Assembly: GCA_001795535.1 (NCBI GenBank)
Contig: MGPK01000004.1
Span: forward strand, 10,815-61,840
Length of the DNA stretch: 51,026 nt
From: Deltaproteobacteria bacterium GWA2_54_12
Lineage (GTDB): Bacteria; Desulfobacterota; GWC2-55-46
Reading direction: 5' to 3'
Both the position numbers and the translations under genes were made by a program. Of this stretch, positions 1 through 7,853 are shown one piece after another. Below the pieces are notes generated by a model, which ran no database searches, had not been told where the DNA came from, and was given only the letters and a program-made list of their open reading frames with translations. Each line of letters opens with the position of its first letter. The stretch's first letter is position 1.

Positions 1-76
1 GCGTACAAAAAAGTACACCTCATTCCTCGTTCCTCGACGCCTGGCATATGGGTTTTTTGAACAGCCTGAACAAACT
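1..76 (+). repeat. Dispersed repeat family B, partial copy 1
   Basis: This is the right half of a family B element, cut by the window edge. It carries the family's core palindrome (GCGTACAAAAAAGTAC) followed by CTCCTCG-like stretches and the terminal TTTTTTGAACAGCCTGA. The same order of blocks is seen at 4809-4930 and 47563-47692. A short stem (65-72 with 94-101) overlaps its right end and may be a remnant of a second copy. Confidence 0.7.
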
Positions 77-136
77 GGATGATTAGGAAGCCCTGTTCAG
101 GTTAAAATATGGAGACTGGATTGGAGGGGGTTCTAT

Positions 137-562
137 ATGGATAAATCATTTTTTTTCGCGGTTCTTGCCGCCGTCATATGGGGTTTCGCGCCTGCCCTTG
201 AAAAGGTCGGTCTCAAGGGGGCAAGCATAGACCCCTTGCTGGGCGTCTTCATAAGGACGATACCGATAGCCTTTTTCGCCATGCTGGGCGTGCTGGTGAT
301 GGGCAAGCTCGGAGAGGTGGCTTCAGTTGACCTGAAGAGCGCGCTTTTCGTGGGCGCTGGCGGCCTTGTAGCCGGGCTTCTCGGGCAATTAGCTTTTTAC
401 TCGGCCCTCAAATGGGGCGAGGCATCGGTAGTGGTGCCGGTTGCCGCGACCTACCCGCTTGTCGCCCTTCTTGTGTCGGTCCTGTTCCTGGGCGAGGCGT
501 TCACCATGCAGAAGCTCGCTGGCATAGCCCTGGTGGTCGGCGGGGTCGTGCTGTTGAAGTAA
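137..562 (+). CDS. Half-size EamA/DMT family membrane transporter
   Basis: Predicted inner-membrane protein of the drug/metabolite transporter superfamily, substrate unknown. The 141 residues hold one EamA repeat with about five hydrophobic segments, beginning with AVLAAVIWGFAPALEKVG and ending with the typical last helix AGIALVVGGVVLLK. Full-length members have two such repeats and about 280-300 residues (compare the one at 15657), so this single-domain form would have to work as a dimer. Start chosen at the ATG behind GGAGGGGG. It stands alone and converges on the M50 protease gene two bases away. The fold call is firm, the substrate is not predictable. Confidence 0.85.
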   Translation: MDKSFFFAVLAAVIWGFAPALEKVGLKGASIDPLLGVFIRTIPIAFFAMLGVLVMGKLGEVASVDLKSALFVGAGGLVAGLLGQLAFYSALKWGEASVVVPVAATYPLVALLVSVLFLGEAFTMQKLAGIALVVGGVVLLK

Positions 563-564
563 GC

Positions 565-1695
565 TTATCTTTCGAGGCCTGCCTTGAACTCGAGCATCTT
601 CATTATGTCCTGTCTCGAGATTATTCCGACGAGCTGTCCATTCTGCACGACCGGGAACCTGCCCAGGTTGCCGTTATGGTTGGACATCATCTTGGCCAGC
701 GCTTCCATTGCGCTGTCATCCGGGCTCATCGTGTCATTCGGGCCGAGCCGGTTCATAGCATCGCTCACCCTGGTCTCGCTCCATTTTTCCTTCTCGATCG
801 CCCTCACATTGTTGAGGGTGAGAAGGCCGGAGACATGGCCGTCCGACTTGACAGGGAAGCTGGCGTGGTGGAACTTGAAAAAATAGTTCTCCACGGCTTC
901 GGTGACGCTGCTCGTTTCGTCCACTGTTATAACGGGCTTTGACATGAGGTCTTTTACTTTGAGGCCCGAGAGGGCTTTTTTTATGACCACCTGCTGATAG
1001 CCGCTTTCAGCCGCCTGCTGTACGAAGACTCCGATGAACACGAACCAGAGCCCTCCGACGAAGTTCCCCATGAATATCTGGAAGAACCCCATGACGATAA
1101 GGAAAAGGGCAAAGCCCTTGCCTATGTTGCTCGCCACCTTTGTCGCCTTGTTGAGGTCTCCGGTCCTCATCCACCAGAGGGCCCTGAAGACCCTGCCCCC
1201 GTCGAGCGGGAAGCCTGGTATCATGTTGAATGCCAGAAGGATGAAATTTATGAGCGCGAGATACCCGAGTACCGATTTCAAAAGCGGGAATGCCTCCGGG
1301 TTCACGGCCGCGGCAGACCCGTAAAAGAGCAGCGCGAGCACGAGGGACGCCGCTGGCCCGGCTATCGCTATCTTCAGCTCGGTTGCCGCGTCCTCCGGCT
1401 CTTTCGTGAGCTGGGCGACCCCGCCGAAGATGAAAAGCGTTATCTCGTGTATGTCCATGCCGAGCCTGTTGGCGGTAACTGAATGCGATATCTCGTGTAT
1501 GAGGACGCACGCGAAAAGGAGCGTCGCGGAAAGGATGCCCATCGTAAGATAGGTGCCTGTGGGAAGGCCGGGGTGCTGGAACGGGAAATATCCGTAGGAA
1601 AGAGACCACGCGAAGAGCACGAAGACAATGAACCATGTATAATCAAGGGATATCTGTATCCCGAACACCCTGAAGAGCTTTATTCCTTTTGCCAT
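565..1695 (-). CDS. Site-2 protease family (M50) metalloprotease with CBS pair
   Basis: Intramembrane zinc metalloprotease, 376 residues. The first half is a multi-pass membrane domain with the zinc motif HEISH (about residues 67-71) and the second conserved motif in FPLDGGR (about 165), where the Asp is the third ligand in this family. The C-terminal part, from about residue 245, carries two CBS motifs, beginning VKDLMSKPVITVDE, which in related proteins bind adenine nucleotides and may tune activity. Family members cut membrane-bound regulators or signal-peptide remnants; the substrate here is unknown. An AGAGG lies 8 bases before the start. No partner gene is co-directional nearby. Confidence 0.92.
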   Translation of the reverse strand: MAKGIKLFRVFGIQISLDYTWFIVFVLFAWSLSYGYFPFQHPGLPTGTYLTMGILSATLLFACVLIHEISHSVTANRLGMDIHEITLFIFGGVAQLTKEPEDAATELKIAIAGPAASLVLALLFYGSAAAVNPEAFPLLKSVLGYLALINFILLAFNMIPGFPLDGGRVFRALWWMRTGDLNKATKVASNIGKGFALFLIVMGFFQIFMGNFVGGLWFVFIGVFVQQAAESGYQQVVIKKALSGLKVKDLMSKPVITVDETSSVTEAVENYFFKFHHASFPVKSDGHVSGLLTLNNVRAIEKEKWSETRVSDAMNRLGPNDTMSPDDSAMEALAKMMSNHNGNLGRFPVVQNGQLVGIISRQDIMKMLEFKAGLER

Positions 1696-1863
1696 GTCAA
1701 AGCCTCTTGTTTAAGGTTTTCTTTGGCAATCAGGGCCTTTGAAGGACCCTAATCAAATTCTATCAGAGTGGGCAGACTACCGCAAGAAGGGCAGCTATGC
1801 TTGTCTTCGCCCCTGATAGGATATAAAATCACACGCAGGCTATTCTTCGAGGAGGGACGCATT

Positions 1864-2772
1864 ATGAAAAGGCCGCTTTTAGCCACGCTGCTGGTCAATG
1901 TCATTGCGCTGGTACTTGCCCAGGCAGCTTTCGCCGCCCCTGAGCTGAAGACGCTCGCCCCCGGCGTGTACGCCCTTGTGGGCGGGGAAGGCAAGACCAA
2001 CTCCGGCTTTGTCGTGACTGAAAAAGGGGTCATAGTAATAGATACCCAGGGGCCGGGGGAACTTGCAAAGCTCCTCAGGGAGAAGATAAAAGAGACTACA
2101 GCCAAACCGATAACCCATGTCATAAACACCCACTACCACGGCGACCATTCGTTCGGGAACCAGTACTTTTCCGAAGGGCTGATAATAGCCCACGAAAACA
2201 CGAGGAAGGCTCTCATCGAAAATGACGAGGGACACAGAACCATGTTCAGGAAGTTCTTCGGAGCCGAAAGCCTGAAGGAATTTTCCCTTACGCTGCCGGA
2301 GGCGACTTTCACCGACAGGATGATATTGAGGCACGGAGGCAGGACGATGGAACTTATCTATGCCGGGGCAAAAGCGCATACCGACGGCGACATATTTGTC
2401 TGGCTGCCGGAGGAGCGTGTCCTGTTCGCGGGCGACCTGCTTTACAGCGGAAGGCTCCCGCTCCTCAATGACGGCGAGACCACCGGGGCGTTGAAGGCGA
2501 TAGACAAGATCACCTCGACGGACGCCTCCGTGCTTGTCCCGGGCCACGGCCCTGTTTCAACCATTGATGACGCTTTGAGGTACAAGGGCTACATCGAGGC
2601 ATTGAGGGCCGAAGTGAAAAAGATGATGGACAATGGCATGAATCGCGAGGAGGTAGCCTCGAAGGTGAGCCTTCCGCCGTACTCTTCGTGGCTCATGTAC
2701 AAAGAGTGGCTGCCAGCCAACGCGGCCCGTGTCTTTGATGAGCTGACAAGCGAAAGGGAAAAAAAGGAGTGA
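1864..2772 (+). CDS. Secreted MBL-fold metallo-hydrolase
   Basis: Predicted exported zinc hydrolase of the metallo-beta-lactamase superfamily, 302 residues. An N-terminal signal peptide (KRPLLATLLVN... ending near AFAA) is followed by the HTHYHGDH zinc-binding motif at about residue 85, a further His in AHTDGD, the Asp in FAGDLL and the last His in VPGHGP. The start is the ATG preceded by GAGGAGG; an upstream in-frame start would bury the signal peptide. Its stop overlaps the start of the ABC ATPase gene by four bases, so the three genes 1864-4291 form an operon. The class resembles periplasmic quinoprotein-relay or subclass B-like hydrolases, but the substrate is not identifiable. Confidence 0.9.
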   Translation: MKRPLLATLLVNVIALVLAQAAFAAPELKTLAPGVYALVGGEGKTNSGFVVTEKGVIVIDTQGPGELAKLLREKIKETTAKPITHVINTHYHGDHSFGNQYFSEGLIIAHENTRKALIENDEGHRTMFRKFFGAESLKEFSLTLPEATFTDRMILRHGGRTMELIYAGAKAHTDGDIFVWLPEERVLFAGDLLYSGRLPLLNDGETTGALKAIDKITSTDASVLVPGHGPVSTIDDALRYKGYIEALRAEVKKMMDNGMNREEVASKVSLPPYSSWLMYKEWLPANAARVFDELTSEREKKE

Positions 2773-3503
2773 AGAGCATCGTCGAGGTGAGGGGGCTCAC
2801 CAAGGTTTTCAACAAATACAAAAAGGCCGTTGACGGCATCTCTTTTGATATGTACGAGGGAGAAATACTGGGGCTAATCGGCCCGAACGGCGCGGGAAAG
2901 ACCACGACCCTGCAGATGCTCCTCGGCCTTACCACGCCCACGGGCGGGGAGATAAAGATATTCGGCCTCGATATAAACAAGGACAGGGAAGAGATACTGA
3001 GGCAGGTGAATTTTTCGTCCTCATACATATCCCTTCCTTACTCGCTTACCGTCGAGGAGAACCTCACGGTCTTCTCCAGGCTCTACGGCGTGAAAAATTA
3101 TAAAGACAGGATAACCGAGCTCCTCCGTACCTTCGAGATAGAAGATATAAGGCGCCTGCCCACCCGCAGGCTCTCCTCAGGCCAGATAACGAGGGTGTGC
3201 CTGTGCAAGGCGCTCCTCAACAGCCCAAGGGTCCTGTTCCTCGACGAGCCTACGGCTAGCCTCGACCCTGACATAGCTGACAAGACCAGGCACCTTCTCA
3301 AGAAGATAAGGGGCGAGCAGGGGCTTGCCATCCTCTACACTTCGCACAACATGAAGGAGATGGAAGAGATGTGCGACAGGGTCATATTCATGGACAAGGG
3401 AAGAATAATCGCGATGGGCGACCCTGACAGCATTATGAGGGAATGGAAGGGACGCAACCTCGAAGAAGTCTTCCTCAAGATAGCGAGGCCGGGGGAGCGA
3501 TGA
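2769..3503 (+). CDS. ABC transporter ATP-binding protein
   Basis: ATPase subunit of an ABC-2 type exporter, 244 residues. Visible motifs are Walker A (GPNGAGKTTT, about 38-47), a signature loop LSSGQ instead of the usual LSGGQ, Walker B (LFLDEPTASLDPD) and the switch His in SHNMKEM. It starts with GTG overlapping the stop of the hydrolase gene, with AAAAAGGA just upstream, and ends in an ATGA overlap with the permease gene. Translational coupling on both sides points to one functional unit. Exporters of this class move drugs, lipids or polysaccharides; nothing here tells which. Confidence 0.93.
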   Translation: MKSIVEVRGLTKVFNKYKKAVDGISFDMYEGEILGLIGPNGAGKTTTLQMLLGLTTPTGGEIKIFGLDINKDREEILRQVNFSSSYISLPYSLTVEENLTVFSRLYGVKNYKDRITELLRTFEIEDIRRLPTRRLSSGQITRVCLCKALLNSPRVLFLDEPTASLDPDIADKTRHLLKKIRGEQGLAILYTSHNMKEMEEMCDRVIFMDKGRIIAMGDPDSIMREWKGRNLEEVFLKIARPGER

Positions 3504-4291
3504 GTTTCCAGAGGATACTTGCATATACGGTACGCCATTTGTATCTTTACAAGCGGAGCATGCCGAGGCTGATGGAGGTCTTTTACTGGCCCGTACTCGA
3601 CCTGCTGGTCTGGGGCTTCGTGACGCTCTATCTTTCAAGGCAGTCCGGCGCGGTGCCCCAGTTCGTCACCTTCTTTCTTGGGGCGCTCATATTATGGGAT
3701 ATCCTGTTCAGGAGCCAGCAGGGCATATCCGTGTCTTTCCTTGAGGACATCTGGTCAAGAAACCTCCTCAACATATTCGTGAGCCCCATGAGCGCCGTCG
3801 AGTATGTACTCTCGCTCCTGTTCCTCAGCATCATAAAGCTCCTACTCACCTCAACGGTGATGGTGACGCTCGCCTGGTTTCTGTACCACTTCAACATATT
3901 CACGATAGGGTTCGCCCTGGTCCCGCTCATATTGAACCTCGTGGTCATGGGGTGGGCCGTGGGCATCGTCACGACAGCGCTTATTCTGAGGTTCGGCCAG
4001 GAAGCGGAGGTGTTGGCCTGGGGCGTGGCCCTGCTTTTCCAGCCTGTGTCCGCTGTTTTCTACCCGGTCGCGGTCCTGCCCTGGTTCCTGAGGGCCGTCG
4101 CGAACTATGTCCCCGCCGCCCATGTCTTCGAAGGGATGAGGATGGTCATAGAAGGTCAGGCGTTCCCGGCAAGGGAGCTTGCCTGGGCAACCGGGCTCAA
4201 TGTCTTTTATATAATTTTCTCGGTGTTGTTCTTCTACTGGAACTTTAAAGTCGTGAAGAGGAAGGGGTTGCTGGCGAAAGTAGGGGAATAG
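3500..4291 (+). CDS. ABC-2 type transporter permease
   Basis: Membrane subunit that pairs with the ATPase encoded immediately upstream. The 263-residue protein has about six hydrophobic segments and the typical ABC-2 layout, with a cytoplasmic N-terminus rich in Arg and Lys, then helices such as FVTFFLGALILWDILF and a conserved loop before the last helix (VPAAHVFEGMRMVIEG). The ATG used overlaps the ATPase stop (ATGA). An open frame begins further upstream at 3443, but that extension lies inside the ATPase gene. A family A repeat follows directly. Confidence 0.93.
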   Translation: MSFQRILAYTVRHLYLYKRSMPRLMEVFYWPVLDLLVWGFVTLYLSRQSGAVPQFVTFFLGALILWDILFRSQQGISVSFLEDIWSRNLLNIFVSPMSAVEYVLSLLFLSIIKLLLTSTVMVTLAWFLYHFNIFTIGFALVPLILNLVVMGWAVGIVTTALILRFGQEAEVLAWGVALLFQPVSAVFYPVAVLPWFLRAVANYVPAAHVFEGMRMVIEGQAFPARELAWATGLNVFYIIFSVLFFYWNFKVVKRKGLLAKVGE

Positions 4292-4293
4292 AC

Positions 4294-4428
4294 AAAACTG
4301 CTCTTTTTCCTGATCTCTTCGTTAGGGTGGAAATAAAAATGGCTCACATATTAAAATATATGCTCCGCTTTTTATTTCCACCACCTGCCTTGACCTCAGA
4401 AAAAATAGCGAATTTTTAGAGGCAGCCT
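4294..4428 (+). repeat. Dispersed palindromic repeat family A, copy 1
   Basis: About 135 bp matching the copies at 13369, 21345 and 45152 block by block: GCTCTTTTTCCTGA, AAATAAAAAT, GCTCACATAT, ATATATGCTCCGC, TTTTTATTTCC, TTGACCTCAGAAAAAAT and the terminal AATTTTTAGAGGCAGCC. The halves are imperfect inverted repeats of each other, so the transcript could fold into one long hairpin. The left tip (GGCTGCCTC) is missing in this copy. It sits just after the permease stop. Confidence 0.85.
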
Positions 4429-4440
4429 CATTTTCGCTTC

Positions 4441-4788
4441 TTACGCGGCCTTTCCCTTGTAGGCAATTCCTTCAAGGCAATAGCCCGCCGCCTTCCACTC
4501 CTCGATACCGCCCTTGAATCTCCAGATGTCGCTGAAGCCAAACGAGTCGAGCTTGTCAGCGGCTACTTCGCTTGCGGTACACGCGGGACCCGAACAGTGC
4601 AGGACCAGCGTGTCGTCTTTGTTCAAAAGATTCACGGCGTCTCGCGCGATGGTTGAGGCCGGAAGGTTGATGGAGCCGCAGATGTGCTCGTTCTCGAAGT
4701 CCTCAGGGTCGAGGACATTTATAAGAACGAAGCTTTCGCCGCCGTCCATCATCTCTTTCAGTTCTTCGCGTGTTATATTCCTGACCAT
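4441..4788 (-). CDS. Rhodanese-like domain protein
   Basis: Single-domain rhodanese (sulfurtransferase fold) of 115 residues, cytoplasmic. The domain runs from VLINVLDPEDFENEHICGS to the C-terminal FKGGIEEWKAAGY. The active-site loop is HCSGPACTAS with the expected Cys at residue 65, so persulfide chemistry is possible; the loop lacks the Arg common in CRxGxR-type rhodaneses. The start has a strong AAGGAGGTA. The next gene upstream (4988-5431) is a paralogous domain whose Cys is lost, separated by a family B repeat. Sulfur carrier partner unknown. Confidence 0.9.
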   Translation of the reverse strand: MVRNITREELKEMMDGGESFVLINVLDPEDFENEHICGSINLPASTIARDAVNLLNKDDTLVLHCSGPACTASEVAADKLDSFGFSDIWRFKGGIEEWKAAGYCLEGIAYKGKAA

Positions 4789-4808
4789 AAAAGTACCTCC
4801 TTTACGGC

Positions 4809-4930
4809 GCTGCAGAAAAGTCCATCAGCTTCGTTGTCTTCGTCTCTCGTCCCTGCGGCGTACAAAAAAGTACGCCTCAATTCTTACTCCTCGATGCCCC
4901 GAAAATGAAGCTTTTTGAGCAGCCTGAACA
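4809..4930 (+). repeat. Dispersed repeat family B, copy 2
   Basis: Element of about 122 bp between the two rhodanese genes. It shows the left end CTGCAGAAAAGTCCATC, the TTGTCTTCGTC block, the core palindrome GCGTACAAAAAAGTACGC, CTCCTCG and the right end CTTTTTGAGCAGCCTG. Right and left ends are imperfect inverted repeats. Confidence 0.8.
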
Positions 4931-4987
4931 ACAAAGTAATTCTCAAATAACTTTACTCCCCATCCGGAGCGCCTTCAACATGGCTGC

Positions 4988-5431
4988 TCAATGGAGGGGA
5001 GGGCCCGTCTCCAGCTCAAGGCACCCGCCAGCGTTTTTCCAGACGGAAAGCCCGCCGTCGAGCACGAGGACATTGTGGAAAGAGAGCGTGTGGAGCTTGT
5101 CTGCCGCAACCGCCCCTTCAGCGCTCCACGGCGCGCCGCCGTAGACGACGATGAGTCTTTCAGTATCCAGTTCCTGGCATCTTTCCTCGATGGCATCGAC
5201 CGGGACGGACACTGCGCCACAGATGTGACCTGTCCTGTACCCGTCAGGCGGCCTTACATCGATTATGGCAAGCTTGCGGTCATTTTTCATAAGAGCCGTC
5301 AGCTCCACGGCTGTTATCCTCCGATACGAGGAGGTAATCGGCCCCATGAAGATGGCTATGTCGTTCTCCGCGTTGAATGAATCGCGGGTGACCGGGACTT
5401 CGGAATCATACTCGTCCATAACGGCCTCCAA
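4988..5431 (-). CDS. Rhodanese-like protein lacking the catalytic Cys
   Basis: Single rhodanese fold of 147 residues with a 35-residue N-terminal extension. LAIIDVRPPDGYRTGHICGAV and LDGGLSVWKNAGG mark the domain ends. The active-site loop reads VVYGGAPWSAE, so the position of the catalytic Cys (65 in its neighbour at 4441) is Gly98 here. It is therefore unlikely to carry a persulfide and may act as a binding or regulatory module. Start at ATG behind TGGAGG. The shared AVAADKL-type helix after the loop suggests that the two neighbours arose by duplication. Confidence 0.85.
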   Translation of the reverse strand: MEAVMDEYDSEVPVTRDSFNAENDIAIFMGPITSSYRRITAVELTALMKNDRKLAIIDVRPPDGYRTGHICGAVSVPVDAIEERCQELDTERLIVVYGGAPWSAEGAVAADKLHTLSFHNVLVLDGGLSVWKNAGGCLELETGPPLH

Positions 5432-5506
5432 AAGCGAAAATGAAAGTCAGTTCAACACCTGTATGGATTTTATGCCTGACAGGGAAAACTGTCAAGGGGA
5501 GGGTGC

Positions 5507-6043
5507 TCAGAGGACTTTTTCGAGGGCGCGCCTGTAGGTTGTGAGGTCTTTGTCCGAGAAAAGCACGAACCGGACGAGGTTGAAACCCTTGTTCTGCCTG
5601 ATGAATTCGATTACCGTGGATACGGCTATTTTCGAGGCCTCTTCGACAGGGTATCCGTAGGCTCCGGTGCTGATGGACGGGAAAGAGATGGATTTGAGCC
5701 CCTTTTCAAGGGCAAGGTTCAGGCTTGAGCGGTAGGCGCTCATGAGGAGGTCTGGCTCGCCGTGTGTCCCGTCCCTGTATACCGGGCCGACGGTATGGAT
5801 TACGAGTCTGGCCTTGAGCTTGCCTCCGGCCGTTATGACGGCGCTCCCGGTGGGGCAGCTGCCGATTTTCCGGCATTCTTCCATTATCGCCGGGCCGCCA
5901 GCGCGGTGTATGGCGCCGTCAACGCCGCCTCCGCCCGCGAGGTTCGTGTTGGCGGCATTTACGATAGCGTCTGTCTCTTCGAGGGTGATGTCGCCCTTTA
6001 CGAGCGATATAATGGTGCCGTTGATTTTGACTCTGGCTTCCAT
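5507..6043 (-). CDS. Macro domain protein (ADP-ribose / O-acetyl-ADP-ribose hydrolase type)
   Basis: Stand-alone macro domain of 178 residues of the MacroD/YmdB type. These enzymes remove ADP-ribose or deacetylate O-acetyl-ADP-ribose. Diagnostic stretches are GDITLEETDAIVNAANTNL, GGGGVDGAIHRAGG (catalytic loop) and SISTGAYGYPVEEASKIA near the C-terminus. The catalytic Asn and Asp positions of MacroD enzymes are present in NAAN and GVDGAIH. GGGAGA precedes the start. It is followed upstream by a methyltransferase on the same strand (24 bases apart), which may be only operon packing. Confidence 0.93.
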   Translation of the reverse strand: MEARVKINGTIISLVKGDITLEETDAIVNAANTNLAGGGGVDGAIHRAGGPAIMEECRKIGSCPTGSAVITAGGKLKARLVIHTVGPVYRDGTHGEPDLLMSAYRSSLNLALEKGLKSISFPSISTGAYGYPVEEASKIAVSTVIEFIRQNKGFNLVRFVLFSDKDLTTYRRALEKVL

Positions 6044-6066
6044 CCTTTATCTCCCTGTTTGAAGGG

Positions 6067-6636
6067 TTATGCAGGCCTTCTCGCGATTATCCTGTAGTGG
6101 GAAGGGTTCAGAGGCGAGAGCTGGATGACATCGAAGCCCGCGTCCTCCACAAAAGCCCTGGCTTCCTTGTCTGATATCCGCTCTTCCAGCGGCGGCCCCT
6201 TGTCTTCTTCCTTTTTCACCCAGTCGAGCACCAGAAGGGTCGCACCGGGCTTCATAATGCGCCTTATCTCCTGGAGAAGGCGCACCTTGTCAGGCGTTTC
6301 ATGGAGCACGAATGCAAGGAGGGTAAAGTCCGCCTCAAAGTCGCCAAGCGGTATCTCGTACTCCTCTGACTTCATGAGTATGACATTGTCGGGAGGGTTG
6401 CGCCGGTCGCGCAGGTCAATGAGCATCTCGGCCTGCGTGTCCACGGCAAAAGCGATTGTCTCTGGGCCGATTATCCTGGCCGCCGGTATGGTGAAAAAGC
6501 CGGGGCCCGCGCCAATGTCGGCGAATATCTGGCCGGATTTGAGGCCCGCCTCCCGCAGAACCTTCTCCGGGGAGATATCCAGTTGCCGCTCAATGCTCAT
6601 CAATCTTTCAAGATGTTCGGGGTTGAACTTGTGCAT
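6067..6636 (-). CDS. Class I SAM-dependent methyltransferase
   Basis: Cytoplasmic methyltransferase of 189 residues with a Rossmann-like fold. Motif I is FADIGAGPGFFTIPAA (about residue 37), an acidic residue follows beta-2 (FAVDTQAEML), and the later strands ADFTLLAFVLHE and GATLLVLDW fit class I enzymes. The N-terminal segment LERLMSIERQLDISPEKVL is shared with a group of small UbiE/Methyltransf_11-like proteins. The substrate cannot be read from the sequence. It starts one base after the stop of the CopD-like gene, so both are probably co-transcribed. Confidence 0.88.
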   Translation of the reverse strand: MHKFNPEHLERLMSIERQLDISPEKVLREAGLKSGQIFADIGAGPGFFTIPAARIIGPETIAFAVDTQAEMLIDLRDRRNPPDNVILMKSEEYEIPLGDFEADFTLLAFVLHETPDKVRLLQEIRRIMKPGATLLVLDWVKKEEDKGPPLEERISDKEARAFVEDAGFDVIQLSPLNPSHYRIIARRPA

Positions 6637-6637
6637 T

Positions 6638-7111
6638 TTATATCCCGCCAGCCCTGATGAAGACCGCGAAGAGCACTATCAGAAGGGCTATGATGAGGTT
6701 TGTCCTGCCGAAGATCCTCGCCAGGCGCGCATGTTTCGCTGAATTCCTCGCCTTGGGCCCTATCCAGAAGTCATGCACAAGGGCGCTTATGACTATGATG
6801 GTCACGAGAGTTATTTTGCCGATTACGGCCTTTCCAAAGCCGGTGCCGTGGAATGTCGGGTCGAACAGGGTCGAAAGCGGCAGCCCGTAAAGGTAGTAGA
6901 GCATTATGGGGCCGGTTATGAGAAGGGTTATTATTGCGACCCATCCCCAGAACCTGTACTGCTTGCCAACTACCTGAAAGATCTGGGACTTGGCCTTTGG
7001 GTCGGGGATGGTCTTTAAGAACGGGGCTATGACGAGGACAAGAAAAAGCATTCCTCCTACCCAGAATATGGCTGAAATTATATGAAGTAAAAGTGCGATT
7101 TTTAGAATCAT
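6638..7111 (-). CDS. CopD-like integral membrane protein
   Basis: Small membrane protein, 157 residues, with four hydrophobic segments. The opening LLLHIISAIFWVGGMLFL, the following RFWGWVAIITLLITGPIML and the last helix LIIALLIVLFAVF match the CopD/DUF2269-like family. His9 and further His in the second half could bind metal or heme, but copper transport is not shown. Start behind GGAGA. It is translationally adjacent to the methyltransferase gene. Function left open. Confidence 0.75.
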   Translation of the reverse strand: MILKIALLLHIISAIFWVGGMLFLVLVIAPFLKTIPDPKAKSQIFQVVGKQYRFWGWVAIITLLITGPIMLYYLYGLPLSTLFDPTFHGTGFGKAVIGKITLVTIIVISALVHDFWIGPKARNSAKHARLARIFGRTNLIIALLIVLFAVFIRAGGI

Positions 7112-7204
7112 CCAAGTCTCCTTCTAAAGTAAAAAATACGCCCGGAATAATAACTCACTTTGCCGATTCTTTCCATGACCAATATCAGTCAGCCGTTCCC
7201 TGGC

Positions 7205-7816
7205 TTAGCCGAGCATGCCTTCGATGCCCCGGCGTATCATCATAACGGCTATGGCCGCCAGCAGCAGTGAGATGACCTTTGAAGCCGCCAGAGCGCCTTT
7301 TTCCCCTATGTAATTGATAATCGCCTCAGCCGACAGGAAGGTCGCCCAGACGATAAAGAGGTTCACGAGGAGAGCTACGAGCGTGACGGTGAAGCCGTAA
7401 AGCTCGCTCAACATGAGAATGGTCGTGAGCGCGGCAGGCCCGGCTATAAGCGGCGTGCCTATGGGTACTACGCCTACCCCGGCCATGGGCGCGGACAGAG
7501 GGGCGAGCCTGGCCGTAGAGACGATATCGACTATGGCGATCGAAAGGAGGATGAGCCCTCCGGCTATCTGAAAATCCGGGATGGTAATGCCGAGCAGTAT
7601 GAATATTCCTTTTCCGACCAGGAGGAATGCCAGGGTTATGGCGGCGGCCGTAATCGTGGAATGGAAAAGCACGCTCCTTTTCTGATGGCTGTCCATCCTG
7701 GAGGTGAGCGAAGCGTACATGGGGATGAGCCCTATTGGCTCCATCGCCACGAAAAGCGGGATGAAGGCCAGGAAAAAAGGCTCCAGCATGTTTAATATGA
7801 AGTCGAAAGATTCCAT
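7205..7816 (-). CDS. MarC family membrane protein
   Basis: Six-helix inner-membrane protein of the MarC/YhgN family, 203 residues, the usual length. The conserved motif AMEPIGLIPMYASLT lies in the first helix region and GTPLIAGPAALTTIL in the fourth. Despite the historical name the family is not proven to transport antibiotics, and the substrate is unknown. AGGAAAG precedes the ATG. Neighbours on the same strand do not suggest a pathway. Confidence 0.92.
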   Translation of the reverse strand: MESFDFILNMLEPFFLAFIPLFVAMEPIGLIPMYASLTSRMDSHQKRSVLFHSTITAAAITLAFLLVGKGIFILLGITIPDFQIAGGLILLSIAIVDIVSTARLAPLSAPMAGVGVVPIGTPLIAGPAALTTILMLSELYGFTVTLVALLVNLFIVWATFLSAEAIINYIGEKGALAASKVISLLLAAIAVMMIRRGIEGMLG

Positions 7817-7853
7817 GGCTTTCCTGAGAGCATATCAAATCCCGGCGGGAATT

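Noticed and set aside
1749-2129. Minus-strand open frame opposite the MBL-fold hydrolase
   Set aside because: Antisense to a well-supported gene and rich in Ser and Pro without a domain.
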